Assembly (NCBI RefSeq): GCF_020536995.1
Contig: NC_068360.1
Coordinates: 84,377,559-84,441,558, forward strand
Reading direction: 5' to 3'
DNA length: 64,000 bases
From: Dreissena polymorpha
Lineage: Eukaryota; Mollusca; Bivalvia; Myida; Dreissenidae
The position numbers were made by a program, and so were the translations under genes. Positions 35,285-47,240 of the stretch are shown here, in pieces (position 1 is the stretch's first letter; every line of letters starts with the position of its first letter). Below the pieces are notes generated by a model, which had not been told where the DNA came from, did not search any database, and was given only the letters and a program-made list of their open reading frames with translations.

Positions 35285-35620
35285 TCAGCGCAGAGATTTG
35301 ACTGGAACCAGCATATCTATATCAAATACCTGCCGTTATAACCAGCAGCGTGATGATAGCCGAGCCACGTGGTACAATACTTTTCCGCTTATTTTTACTT
35401 TTTTAAATTTATATTATTATTATAATAAACCTATAATTATAAATAAACTATTTTTAATATATATATATAAGAAAATGATACTACTGTTCATAATACTCAA
35501 ACAAAAATATACAATCCTTCCAGAATTGGAAGGATTTACTTGTGATGGGACAATCTCCTCACAGAGTTATCGTTCCTTACTCTCACATACAATCTCTGCC
35601 ATCACAAGACATCATACCAG
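35285..35620. repeat. dispersed repeat X
   Basis: Holds CTCAGCGCAGAGATTTGACTG, GATGATAGCCGAGCCACGTG, and CAGAGTTATCGTTCC with CTCTGCCATCACAAG in inverted order relative to 15990-16075. An open frame of 150 codons across it is not a gene: it is AT-rich and repeat-derived. Confidence 0.5.
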
Positions 35621-35814
35621 ATTCGGTAGGATTTTTTTTGTTAAAGTATTATATTATGATACGTTATACCATTTTCTTTTACAGTTTAAAAAAGTGGTGT
35701 TAATGTTTAAGTGCATAATAAACAAATACCTTAATATAACAACAAAATAAACAATAGCTGTGTTTGTGAAACACAATGCCCCCTACCAAGCTTTGAAGCC
35801 GTATGTTTAAAAAA

Positions 35815-36345
35815 TTCAACGAAACTTACATGAAAGTTGAGGTTCAATAGTAATTCTATGAGACAACGATGTGGTGAGGAGATAAAGTTAGATGTAGCCC
35901 GCAGTCAATGCGCAGTCAGTCTTGAAAGAATTTTGGCATGATAATAAATATTTCAATCAGCATTGGCTTATTTTAAAACAATTTAGAAAATTATATAATT
36001 CCGTAAAAACCCTACTGTAGGGAGAGAGGGAGGCATTTCATCTCCTAACCATATCGTTGTCTCATAGAATTACAACTGAATCTCAACTTCCAGGTAAGTT
36101 TCGTTTAATATTTAAATTCTATTCCGACAACGATATTTTCGTTCGTCGACAAAATGAGACTTTGAAGCATAACATCCCGCCAAACACAACTAATGTGAGA
36201 ATCTTTACCTGTAATATTTCACAGCTTTAATACCGCATCTGCAACTTTGTCTTTCCCAATTATCTCTTTATCATAATACCTGGCAAAGGTACTGGACCTT
36301 GACCAACCTGCTTTCTTCATTATTTCACCAATTGGACCACTCTCT
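35815..36345 (-). mobile_element. DIRS-type retroelement fossil, 3' end
   Basis: On the - strand, about 36340-36220 encodes GEIMKKAGWSRSSTFARYYD, the C-terminal signature of the tyrosine recombinase used by DIRS-like elements. Downstream comes a terminal segment (36118-36163) that is nearly identical, in inverted orientation, to the left-end segment of the fossil at 42050-45865. Beyond it lies a roughly 62-bp inverted pair (35820-35882 and 36045-36108). Broken; only the end of the element is present. Age: old, but the terminal segment is still very similar between the two fossils. Confidence 0.65.
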
Positions 36346-37177
36346 TACACTGTGGTTCATTACATTCACCTCTGTCGTGGGCTCACGGACTACTTTCCAT
36401 CGCACGTGACTTTTAGTCACATGATCATAGTCGCATATTCAAAATGGCCGCGCCCATCGGCTTTGCTTTAACTACTAGTTTTTGAAGTTTACAACTAGGC
36501 ACGTGCTATTCAATTTTATTTCATGCGCATATTTAATTAAATGAACATATTGCAATATTAAAAATGAGACAAAGCTGTATAGAAATTATATTAAATTATT
36601 AAGAAGCGGCAATAATTAGTTGCTGATTTGACAAGATTTTGAGAAATGTTGAATATAAATATTGACCAAAGTAAATAGTCTATGTTTAACCAATGCAATG
36701 CAAGTTTGGTACACATAGACCCTAAAGATGTTTACTCAATTTAACATTTTCTATGGTAAAATACAAATCTAAAAATAAAGTCCAGGCCAACACCAGTGCA
36801 GTTGTTTTGTTATTGGTGTTTTAACAAATACATTTAATTGTCCCATGCTTTTCCTGAAAGGAGACAACTGGAAGCATCAATCATACACTTACAAGATCAA
36901 TCAGCAATATTTATAAATTAAAAAATTATATAAGAGAATTATGACAGTCTGTCAACAAAGTACACAATCAAAACTGCACAAAACCAAGCTGCTATAACAT
37001 TAATTCAAGTCTTTACATGATCTTTTAAATAAATAATAAATCACCATGATATTTATGCCTTTCCCCAGGCTCTTTAAGCACTAGGGCACCCCTGTGCCTT
37101 AAAATCTTTAATTTATCACATTTTCTCACCAATTGATGTTGCTGTAATTCTTCAATATCATGAACGACATACACATA
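36346..37177. other. non-coding stretch
   Basis: AT-rich, apart from 36370-36470, which has GCACGTGACTTTTAGTCAC and CAAAATGGCCGCGCCC. These resemble E-box and YY1-type promoter words, but no transcript start or exon follows. Confidence 0.35.
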
Positions 37178-37650
37178 ACAAGAGCTGTCACCATAGGATG
37201 ACATATGCCCCCTATAAACGCTTGATAGAAGTTATGAGCTTTTTTTGAAACCTAAACGCAGATTTCAAAACCTAAACCCGGACCTAAGTTCAAGGTCAAG
37301 GTCACAGGGGTCAAAATTTGTGTGCATATAAAAGGCCTTGTCCATATACACGTGCATACCAAATATGAAGGTTTTAGCTCAAGCGGCAAAGAAGTTATGA
37401 GCTTTTTTCGAAACCTAAACGCGGGTTTCGAAACCTAAACCCGGACCCTAAGTTTAAGGTCAATGTCACAGGGCTCAAAATGTGTGTGCGTATGGAAAGC
37501 CTTTGTCCATGTACACATGCATGCCAAATATGAAATTGCTTTCTGGAGCGACATAGAAGTTATGAGTATTTTTCTAAACCTAATCGCAAAGTGTGACAGA
37601 CAGACGCACGGACAGTCCGATCACTATTTGCCCTCCATTGGGTGCATATA
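37178..37650. repeat. dispersed repeat with about 180-bp tandem units
   Basis: Starts ACAAGAGCTGTCACCATAGG and ends GACAGACAGACGCACGGACA with TTGGGTGCATAT. Two full units carry AAGAAGTTATGAGCTTTTTT, CCTAAACCCGGACC, GTCACAGGG and CATGCCAAATATGAA. Non-coding. Confidence 0.65.
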
Positions 37651-38994
37651 AAGATTCAACAGCTTTTTAAAGGCTGATTAGTTTAAAAATATTTGTTCAA
37701 TTATTGCACTGTATTGAGTACAGAAACATTTGATTAAGTGCCTCAAATTGAACACATTCAAAGGGGTAACCCAGTACCTGGTGAATCACACATATTTTCC
37801 TCTGTGCCTTAGCGCATTTCATGAGGAAGACCTGAATTGCTGATACAGTAGTGCGTGTCCTTGTTTTGTTCAAAGTTAATATCATTTATTCAGGATATTC
37901 TGAAGGTTCAGCAATGCATCAAAGTACACAAATTAAAACATGATTACATGTGACAGGATTTATTTGATATTCTTCGCAAAAGCGAAGGATGAGTTAAACA
38001 AGAGAAAACAATAGGAGAAAAAAGGACAATGGGGTGTAAGTTCGAATGTCCTTACTTTTTTTTTCTTTTATGCACTAGCGTACTTTTCCATATAAATTAT
38101 ATCTGATTTTTCTAAAATGGAAAACACAACTTGCTTTCATTTCAATCCGTCATGTTCAGCTTTATTTCTGTTTCAACATACATTACAATGCCAATAAATA
38201 ATTTTTTAAAATATCTTTTCAATCTAAACAACACTAAATAAATATTGACATGCGATGTTTGATCGTAATATTTTATCCATAGGAATGCCATTTGTTAATT
38301 CTATATAAATGGGTACGTATTGCACTGATAAATGTAAAAATTGATTGCAGAAAAAAGTTTATGTATTAAATAATAACTGTGACTTATAGTATTTTCTCAA
38401 TTTTGATTGAATTAACGCTTAAATTCCCAATTGCATGAATAGAAACAGCAGTATATTTAGTTTTCTCATGGTCAATTTGTGCATATTTTTACAAACTGTA
38501 ACTGTTTTTAACGGTATATACTGGTAATAATAAGTTGATACTGAAATGGACATTATCGAATAAAATATTCTGGATCATTGCTTTATTCAATTATTGATTT
38601 ATTTACAATAATATCTTTGATTTTAGACATATTTGATATTGATAAACTAGTCAATGCAATTTAAAACAATTGCAATAATTGTATTTAAATGAAAGTACGA
38701 ATTGAATATTATATATAAATGCTTTGTTGCCATTACATCATCTTCTGGAGCCCCTGCTGGGATTTTAACCCAGACCTCTTTCCAATTGGGTTGACTGGAA
38801 AGTATTCTCTCTTGAAAGGGCAGGAATGAAGAATTCAACAGTGTTAAGCATTTCGTTTATCATATTATTTATTTAAGTGGCAATAAGACCTAGAACTGCA
38901 GTTTATAGATTTATAGTTTTAGGCATTGTGAACAGAAAAAAACATCTCATTTATAACCTATAAATCGCGGATAACTTATAAATGAAATCGTGTT
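37651..38994. other. non-coding AT-rich stretch
   Basis: At about 38735-38825 (- strand) a GC-richer piece with GGGTTAAAATCCCAGC loosely recalls a B box, but no matching A box is seen. Nothing else recognised. Confidence 0.35.
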
Positions 38995-39300
38995 AGAATT
39001 GAAATAATGTGTGTTAGCCAGTGTACTTTTATTATTTTTATCAAAATATTAATGGTTGTTCATTGCTGAAATTAAATACAATTATTGAACATTAAAATTG
39101 TTAATGGTTCATTAAAACTGTTCATGTTTAAATAGTTAATTCGTTACGATAATAAAATAAATATTACATGTCTGAGAGGGTGACAGAAAATTGGTAAACT
39201 TTCGAAAAAATACTGTCAACTGAGGTGAACAATATTACCTAAAGTTGACAAATTTACTGTCACCCTGTCAGCCATGTAATATTTATATACTAGTAATAAT
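38995..39300. repeat. about 290-bp dispersed repeat with fold-back end, copy 1
   Basis: Nearly identical in order to 50785-51065: CAAAATATTAATGGTTGTTC, TGCTGAAATTAAATACAATT, ATAAATATTACATGTCTGA, then GGGTGACAG. It ends with the complement CTGTCACCCTGTCAGCCATG. The right 130 bp forms a hairpin. Confidence 0.75.
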
Positions 39301-39315
39301 GTGTATCGTGTAAGT

Positions 39316-39912
39316 ACCTGTTATCGAACAGCACCTATCATCGGACGTTTTGTTTTGGTTCTGTATGCACACACGCAAAAGTGCGCATGACGTCACATTG
39401 ATAAACAAATGGTCGCACATGAAGTCCATGACCTACTGGCCTACTTAGCTTGAAACAAATGCGCCGAAAACAGGTTAAAGAAATGCATTTATTGTTATTT
39501 ACACCGTTTTGTGTGTTTTTTGCTATTACTTTTTGAATGCATTTATCAAAACGTGCATTTACACAAAAAAGCATATGCCCGTTTGCAATTTTGATTGCAG
39601 CAAAAGCAGATTTTTTCGCCGAGTCTGGGTCACGTGATAGTCATGTGACTTTGTATGCTGGAGTAGTATTTATGAAGTGTCGGGTAATAGGTAATGTTTA
39701 CATCGGCCGCCATTTTGTTTTGTCTGCTAGAGGTGACAATAATCAGGGAATCATTGTTATGAATTCTTGAAGGTAGTTTGCTGGAAAACTTTACAGATAA
39801 ATCATTCAATGATTGAACTGTTAGTCATATGATAAAAGTAAATGTTTTTGTCATTTTAAGTGTTTCAATTTTAAGGTTATTTAACGTAATTTCTTAGGTG
39901 TTCGATAACTGG
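39316..39912. mobile_element. MITE-like element with GTTATCGAACA ends
   Basis: The left end CCTGTTATCGAACAGCACCT and the reverse complement of the right end CCAGTTATCGAACACCTAAG pair imperfectly, about 600 bp apart. The interior carries TCACGTGATAGTCATGTGAC and a GGCCGCCATTTTGTTTTGTC word, but no transposase. Confidence 0.5.
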
Positions 39913-40380
39913 TTCTTCCACCATATAATTTTTACTGTAAAGCATTAAAAGCAAAACATTGAACAAGCACAGAAGCAGCATTTGTTAAGTTAATAGTGCT
40001 TGGTGAATATTAAACCACATTAAATTAAATTAGCTAGCAATATTTCAGCAATACACACGCAAATTTGTAAATGTGATAATTATCTACATACAATGATACA
40101 ATAAGCATACATCAAAACTATAAAAATAATTATTATCTAATTAGTTTTTTTGCAAAAGATTATGCTTTTCCAACATGCAGACTTGCGATATATTTCCATA
40201 GTCAGCTATTTCATTTGATTACACATTAAAGATAAACATACACGTTACGAAACTTTCAATGTGTTAGTAGATAAAAACAAGCTTTTCATCACTATTTCGT
40301 TTTTTGTTTACATTTTAGCGGAGTGATGCTATCTGCGTAAATGGGCATGAAAATAGTTCTCATAATTGTTATAAAATATG
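39913..40380. other. non-coding AT-rich stretch
   Basis: Nothing recognised. Confidence 0.45.
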
Positions 40381-40382
40381 TA

Positions 40383-41719
40383 CAGTCCAACCTGTCAATA
40401 AAGACCACTCAATGGATTTGGTCGTTGTGGTCTTTGTTCACAGGTGGTCTTTATTCGCAGGGTCGATCGAAACTTTGCAAAATATGCTGGTAGTTTTTTA
40501 ACAGGTACCTTTTCTATGTATGTGCTCTGTTGTTTAATTGTTTGAATACTTCTGCATGTATAATGAAATAAAGGATTGAAAACACAGTTTTGTTTTACAT
40601 TTGTATATTTATTACATGTTGTATTTATATTCCCTTTTGTTTTTATTATTTATTAAATTTATCATATACTGTATAAATAACTATTGACATACATGTATAC
40701 GTACATGTACATGTAATTCTACAAAGAACAAAGTACAAAATAGACATAACATAGCAAACATTTATACATGAAATACATGAATTACTACTACACAACCAGT
40801 AGAGTTGACGATAATGGACAATAAATGACATCTGATATTTATATAAGACTGAAAACATCCAAGAATAAGATTCCAGACAGATACTCAACGTACCAGTAGA
40901 AACAACAAAACACAATAAGCACTACGACCCCCGTCCCCCTCCACGCAAGACACACTCTGAATTTGAGTTTTTCCTACACCAAGATCACTAGCCACTCGTC
41001 TACAACTGTGTCCTTTACCTAACCAACTAATGACCTTAACGCGTTCTTCCAACGTCAAGAACTTACGCTTGGAAGCCATGATGGTTAACTTGAACTGACA
41101 ATTTACTTTTCTATAATCTATGAACGTCTTATTACGGAGAAATTTAAGAAGAGAATGACTATCAAAATGTTTGTGTTTAATAGGCATCGTAAGTGATATG
41201 AAACTGTTAATTTCCTCAATGAGTTTATGAAAGCCCCAAATTTGTCTTTGATATTTTCGGCAATTAGTACATTAATCGCGAGTCACTTAAATACAAAGAC
41301 AAATTTTTACACTTTTGACAAACGGTCAAATGCATAAAAGAAGCAGGCGACTACCAATTAGCAATACATGTTAAATAAACAAACAACTGCTATCGAGTGC
41401 AATAAACTGTCACTTGCCAATATCTCCATAGCGACCGACGAGTCCACTGGTAAGATTGTATCACATGACTACGCAGCGTCCTGGTGGCCATTTTGTTTTT
41501 TGAAAGTTACGAAATCGTTGATTTTTATGATTGCAGTGGTCGTTGTAAGCTATCAAAATGGTAATTTGGGAATGTGAAAGGGTGGTCGTTGGTCTTTGTT
41601 CACAGGTGGGCTTTATTCGCAGGTTCAATATATAGTGAAATCGTTCAGGAGGAAATCGGTGTGGTCGTTATTGACTGTTGGTCGCTATTAACAGGCGGTC
41701 GCTCGGGCAGGTTGGACTG
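40383..41719. mobile_element. Tigger/pogo-like DNA transposon, internally deleted
   Basis: The ends are CAGTCCAACCTGTCAATAAA and, reverse complemented on the right, CAGTCCAACCTGCCCGAGCG. Both are flanked by TA (40381-40382 and 41720-41721), the target duplication of Tc1/mariner elements. Subterminal words GGTCTTTGTTCACAGGTGG and CTTTATTCGCAGG repeat at both sides. Only the N-terminal DNA-binding part of a transposase remains (40885-41079, - strand). No DDE domain is seen, so it would need a transposase from elsewhere. Confidence 0.85.
40885..41079 (-). pseudogene. pogo/Tigger transposase N-terminal remnant
   Basis: Starting at the ATG at 41079, the frame reads MASKRKFLTLEERVKVISWL then GKGHSCRRVASDLGVGKTQI. 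This is the helix-turn-helix (CENP-B/psq-type) motif that opens Tigger and pogo transposases and binds the element ends. After GKTQIQS the frame leaves the family pattern (VSCVEGDGG...), so the catalytic part has been lost. The remnant lies inside the element, 3' of its centre and facing left. Confidence 0.7.
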
Positions 41720-41721
41720 TA

Positions 41722-42049
41722 GATAAATTAACAATATATGCACTTTTTAAAGGTAATTACTTTAAAATAGTATGCTTGTGGTCCTTGATATTTCCACGAA
41801 AGAGCGTACAATTACGTTGATGTGTTATGCCAAGATTCCTTGCGTTGAGGCCGCTGCAGAGACGTATGTTGAGGCACGAACGACAACTCTGCTAGGAGAA
41901 TGCAATTGGACTTGCCAGTAACTTTGCTTTCGACGTTGCTAAAGACCGAACATTATGACCGCCATACTTTTCAGTATTTATTCCTGATTTCCTCATAACA
42001 TCTTTGTTTCAACGAGACACTGTATCCCGTGAAACAGCTTTATATGGCG
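41722..42049. other. non-coding stretch with a fragment of repeat X
   Basis: GCAGAGACGTATGTTGAGGC followed by ACGACAACTCTGC (41855-41895) matches the end of repeat X. Nothing else seen. Confidence 0.4.
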
Positions 42050-45000
42050 TTATGTAACTTATCAATAATCTTCCCCCTGAGCTCTGTTTAAGCTCTTTAG
42101 TTCTTTTAAAATATTGTTTTAGAACAGTATTTACACAACCTCCTATCTGGAGGAAAGGCTTTTAAATGAGCTCTAAAACAATCAAACCCAGGCCGGCTTT
42201 GTTTTAACAAACTATCAAACTCAATAATAAACTCTGACGATAACTTTTTAAAACCATTAGTTGTTAACAAATGAACAGTCTGTTCCCTGGCTGTATTCAC
42301 AAGTTCAAGAAGCATAGCAGTTAAATTCTTCAAAGTCAAATGACGCCCAGGTGATAACGTTTGCAAAAACAACAGAAGCTTGTTTACATTCCATATTTCG
42401 GAATATCTACTACGCGGTGGTCGAAGATTTAAAAACCCTTTTCATAAATCTCAGCACCAAAGGATGTGTACCTTCAGTAAACTGTCCCAATAATATTTTC
42501 ATTGAAGAAAAAGCACCCCGGTGGTGTTAATTGAATAATGACTTTATCTTGTATTATACTGTTCTGTGAGAAAGTCATTAATATTGTATTGTTCAAAGAA
42601 ACTCGAATTATATCAATCTTTTGTTCACTACAGAATTGAAACCACCGCGATAATTAGACTTGAGACTGGCGTTTTGTTGATAATCGCCAAGAGGCCATGA
42701 GGATCTCGGTAGATTAAAAAAAACAACTTTGGGTTCTGTAAGATCTCCTGAAAACTTGCATGAAAGCACAACCATTTGTTGAGCTAGTGGATGCGTTCGA
42801 TCTGTATGTTGTATCCGCAGAAGTTTGTCCACCCTTGTTAATATGCTAGGTTTTGCAACTAGGCGTAACATCAGCATTGGCCACCACAACTGTGTTGTCC
42901 ACAATGCAACCACTATGGCTGCGTTGTTCTGATCTTGTTCCACCTTTTGAATACAGCTAGCAACCATACTGAACGGTGGAAACATGTGCCACAGTTTGAA
43001 TGTATTCCAGTTTAAGTTGAATGCATCAATAAAAAAGGCTTCATGATCAGGCTTCCAAGAGCAAAATACTTGTTATTTCTTGTTAAGTCTGATTACAAAT
43101 AAATCTACATCTGGTTTTCCAAACAAACTACAAATATCATGAAACACAACCTGATCCAACTCCCATTCGATATTTTCCTTCAAAAACTGCGAAGGCTCGT
43201 CAGCCTCATTTTCAACTCCAGGAATATGTGAACACATAATCCGAACATTATGATTTGAACATTAATTGCAAGTTTGCAAGCTTTTATAATTACAATCTTG
43301 AGATTTAAATCAAACAAAATGGTTTATAAAGTATATAGCTGTTGTTTAATCTGTTAACACTTTAACAAACTTGCCCTGTATGCACGAGACAAAAGCTTTG
43401 AAAGCAAACACAATTGCCCTTATTTCTAGAACATAAATTTACATTTTGAATAAGAATCCGTTCATCTTCCTCCTATTTTTTCATCATCTAAAACTGCTTC
43501 CCAGCCGCACGTACTACTGTCTGTTTGGATGACAATTTGTGGGTTTCCTCGTCTTATTTTACGACACATTATTTATCCACCATTTTAGTTAAGATTTCAT
43601 TGGAAAAGTAATATGCAGTAAAAGCTCCATTATTGCCATTTTTAACTCCCTTTAATGAATTTTTCCCATTTTTACCGCTGAAAATGAGGATAATAACAAA
43701 AGAAAACAATAAACATAATAACCTTAACCATCATAATTTTCAAGCCGTTCAATGTTTTCATCTTGAACCATTTGTGTATAGTGTTTTGAACACATAATTG
43801 ACGTTCTCTGCAAGCGCATTCTTCAGATTCATCAGTGATTTCTTTGCCCTTAAATCGCTTTGCCATACTAGTCTAGAAAACCGACTATCGGCTTCCACTT
43901 GTTGGGACAGGGGCCCGACTTAACACTGACACATTCCTCAGCAACTTCACCTGCATCAAAATAATCGTAAACACAAATCTGTCCAGGGTAATCCTGACAT
44001 TTATTATACTCATAAGTTTCTTCATATTTTTGAACCTGTAAAGCATACTGTCAACCTTTTGGTCGTACTGTTTTTGAATCGACTGAATTCGCTGTAAACA
44101 CTGCAAAATACCGCAGTCCACATCTTGTTTACTTTTTTCTGCCTTCGAAGAAACAAGAGGACCATCAGGCCCTAAGGCGCTCACCTGAAAGCCAAAGGAA
44201 CTAGACTATTCTGAAAAAAATGCAAGCTGATTCATGAAGATTATTTTGGACCAAAAAAGTGACTTTTAACATGTTTTTTTTATATTTGACCTTGTGACCT
44301 AGTTTTTGAGCTCATATGACCCAGCTTCAATCTCTGGCGAAATTTCATTGGGACAAATGTTCTGACCAAGTTTCATGAAGATTGGCCAATAAATATGGCT
44401 AATATAGTGTCAACAAGTTTTCACTAAAGCCATATAAGGACAACTGCCCGCCCCCTGGCGGCCATGTTTTTCAACGAACCATAACCATTTTCAAACCCAC
44501 TCGAGCTATTGTTAGAACAAATGTTCTGATCAAGTTTCATAAAGATTGGATAATAAATGTGACTTCTTGAGTGTTTACAAGATTTTGTAGTAAATAGCTA
44601 TTTAAGGAAAACTCAACGCCCGCTGGCGGCCATGTTTTTTTAACTGATCTCAACCATTTTTAAACTTAGCCCAGATATTATTAGTTCAAATATTCTGACC
44701 AAGTTTCATGAGCATTGGACCACAAATGTGACTTCTAGAGTGTTAACAAGGTTTTACCATACAGTAAAGCCATATAAGGAAAACTGCCCCGCCCCATGGC
44801 GGCCATGTTTTTTATTCAACTGGAACCATTTTCGAACTCGTCCAAGATATTATTGGGACACAAGTTTCATGAAGATTGGACTAAAATGTGACTTCTAGAG
44901 TGTTAACAAGGTTTTACTATAGCCATATAAGGAAAACTGCCACGCCCCCTGGCGGCCATGTTTTTCAATCAACCGGAACCATTTTCGAACTCGTCCAAGA

Positions 45001-45865
45001 TATTATTGGCACACATGTTCTGACAAAGTTTCATGAAGATTGGACTAAAAATGTAACTTCTAGAGTGTTAACAAGGTTTTACTATAGCCATATCAGGAAA
45101 ACTGACACGCCTCCTGGCGGCCATATTTTTCATCCAACCGTAACAATTTTTAAACTTTTTAAGATTTTATTGGGACACATGTTTCCACCAAGTTTCATGC
45201 AGATTGGACTAAAAATATGACTTCTAGAGTGTTAACAAGGTTTTACTATAGCCATATAAGGAAAACTGCCACGCCCCCCTGGCGGCCATGTTTTTCAACC
45301 AACCGGAACCATTTTCTAATTCGTCCAAGATATTATTTAGACACATGTTCTCACCAAGTTTCATGAAGATTGGACAATAAATGTGACCTTTAGAGTGTTA
45401 ACAAGGTAAATGTTGACGACGCACGACAGACAAAAGGCGATCACAATAGCTCGCCATGAGCACGTTGTGCTCAGGTGAGCTAAAAAAAACAAGGGCTTTC
45501 CCTTTCGATGCATTTCTTTGTTTTGACGACCCTTTAGCACTACTATTTTTACTTATTTTGTCAGATTGACTTTCCGTGTTGGCTTCGCCATAACGACGAG
45601 AGACGTGATCTTTGTGCAGATAAAATTTGCACTTAACACATCTGTCAACGTCTTAGGCGTAAATTAACACTAAGACTCGTCTTGAAATTATCCGATGGAC
45701 ACAAAAGGACATCTCGGATGTGTTATTTTACTTCAATATCCGAAAAAGACTGATTGCAAAATAGCAAACATGCCGATTCCACAATTAAGCGGAAGCTATT
45801 GACTGCGCATGCGTGGGCTACATCTCATTTCGTCGACGAACGAAAATATCGTTGTCGGAATAGAA
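42050..45865 (-). mobile_element. DIRS-type retroelement fossil interrupted by another repeat
   Basis: Read on the - strand. The left terminal repeat is at about 45820-45865. A gag-like region has a C-x-x-C and a basic stretch (about 45490-45760) and a helical SSKAEKSKQDVDCGILQCLQ segment (about 43980-44160). RNase H-type and following domains lie at about 42610-43566 (PDVDLFVIRLNKK, MFPPFSMVASCIQKVEQDQN). The start of a tyrosine recombinase is at 42106-42372 (LSPGRHLTLKNLTAMLLELV). The order and the FPPFS block are typical of DIRS elements. A 1.3-kb dispersed repeat has inserted at 44150-45490. The element is broken, with many breaks, and not all parts are present; it is clearly old. Confidence 0.75.
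44150..45490. repeat. dispersed repeat with about 165-bp tandem units, inserted in the DIRS fossil
   Basis: The ends are inverted: AACAAGAGGACC with GGCGCTCACCTG at the left, and GCTCAGGTGAGCTAAAAAAA with ACAAGGG at the right. Six units carry CGCCCCCTGGCGGCCATG, AAGTTTCATGAAGATTGGAC and CTAGAGTGTTAACAAGG. The flanking fossil continues on both sides. The related element at 51563-53045 has the same ends. Confidence 0.75.
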
Positions 45866-46068
45866 TTGACCTTGACCTTTCACCATTCAAAATGTGCAGA
45901 TCCATGAGATACACGTGCATGCCAAATATCAAGTTGATATCTTCAATATTGCAAAAGTTATATCCAAAATTTAAGTTTTGGGACAGACAGACATACGCAT
46001 TCAATGGCAGCTAGACAGACAGGCCAAACAAAATATACCCCCGTCATTCGATCCGGGGTTGGGGGGAA
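45866..46068. repeat. fragment of a GTCAAGGTCA-type dispersed repeat
   Basis: TTGACCTTGACCTTTCACCA, CATGAGATACACGTGCATGC, then GACAGACAGACATACGCA, and a terminal ATACCCCCGTCATTCGATCC. It matches the inner element at 22488-23605 in reverse. It abuts the DIRS end. Confidence 0.55.
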
Positions 46069-46069
46069 T

Positions 46070-46250
46070 AAAAATAACAACGGTAAAATAAGTGTACCAC
46101 GTGGCTTGGCTATCATCACGTGGTCGGTTATGAAGTCAGGGCTTTGATCCACCTATGCTGGTTCCAGTCAAATCCCTGCGCGGAGGTTGGTGATGACAGA
46201 GGTTGTATGTGAGAGCATGGAATGACAACTCTGCGTGGAGATCAATTCGC
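46070..46250. repeat. dispersed repeat X
   Basis: GTACCACGTGGCTTGGCTAT, CCTATGCTGGTTCCAGTC, CCCTGCGCGGAGGTTGG and ATGACAACTCTGCGTGGAGA occur in the same order as the other copies, compressed. Confidence 0.55.
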
Positions 46251-46688
46251 TTCCCTCAAACGCCGAAAACTACATTTGTATCCACCGGAGAAGTCATGCG
46301 GTATGTATTTCTATTTGTGTGCATGGGCAAACACGTGCACGACATAATAGGGTTTTTTAATAGATTGCAAATAATCGTTTATGGTTTCCGATAAAATAAA
46401 AAAATCGAACAAGGACCGGACGCAAACTTACATAATTATATAGACAGAGAAGAAACTCAACCATAGGTTATTTGCAATAATTACGGGCATCATGTTCGCA
46501 GGCCCGATTAATTCCAGTGCAATAAATTGAAACATCCAAAAACAATCGTAAATAAGAAGACTCGTTTAAACACACGAAGTGTTGAGAATTAAGCCATTGT
46601 ACATCCACATCAGATACATAAATCAATAACCTTGTGTAATCTTAAAATTATCTCTTAAAATTATCGGGAACATATAGATGATATTTTG
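46251..46688. other. non-coding stretch
   Basis: Nothing recognised. Confidence 0.4.
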
Positions 46689-46689
46689 T

Positions 46690-46832
46690 GTTTAAAGAAA
46701 GTGTCTTTTTAGCAAAAATCAATGTTAGGCGGAAAGTGTCATCCCTGATTTTCTTTGCGGATTGCACAGGATAATCTGGACGACACTTTACGCACATTCA
46801 TTAAAGCCCCTTTTTAAAGAACGTGGCTCATA
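46690..46832. mobile_element. fold-back element copy (AAGTGTCGTCC family), half
   Basis: TTTTAGCAAAAATCAATGTT, GGCGGAAAGTGTCATCCCTG, ATTGCACAGGATAATCTGG, ACGACACTTTACGCACATTC and AGAACGTGGCTCA. It is followed by a short TA run. Confidence 0.7.
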
Positions 46833-46916
46833 TATATATATATATACTGTAAAGATGGATGATATAGGTGCGACATAGTCAATCGCGCAAACTGAATGCA
46901 TGTCATCTTTGTGTTA

Positions 46917-47240
46917 AAGGGCCGCCCAAAATATTTTGGCATGTATTGAAGCTTGTCATTAAATGCTTTAAATTGATAAATGTAAACATTTTGAACTAAA
47001 CATCTCCAGTAAAAAAAAACAAGAATACAATTGAAAAAAGGAAAAAAAAGCAATCCTCAACAGGACTAGAACCACTAACGCCTGGAATCCTGAAGTAAAC
47101 AGTTTCCCGCGTAGACCACTCGACCATCCACGCTCATGAGTACAGCGGATGTATTTTTTAGCTATATAAGCAATCCTCGTAGTTTCCAAAACTTTTGTTT
47201 CGCGTCACACAACGCTTTATCTGTTGGACGACCCCTTTAA
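46917..47240 (-). mobile_element. tRNA-derived SINE, family 1
   Basis: On the - strand: head TGGTCGAGTGGTCTACGCGG, a B-box-like GGTTCTAGTCC, then AAAGCATTTAATGACAAGCT and ATACATGCCAAAATA. The leader ATTGCTTATATAGC lies at the right. Slightly longer than other copies. Confidence 0.75.

Noticed and set aside
35298-35750. Open frame of 150 codons
   Set aside because: Lies over dispersed repeat X and AT-rich flank; residue use is dominated by I, Y, K and L, and it matches no protein pattern.
36465-36510. Short gene start MAAPIGFALTTSF after CAAAATGGCC
   Set aside because: Stops after 13 codons and has no splice donor.
44888-45220. Open frame of 110 codons with an internal repeat
   Set aside because: Simply follows the 165-bp tandem unit, which happens to be divisible by three.
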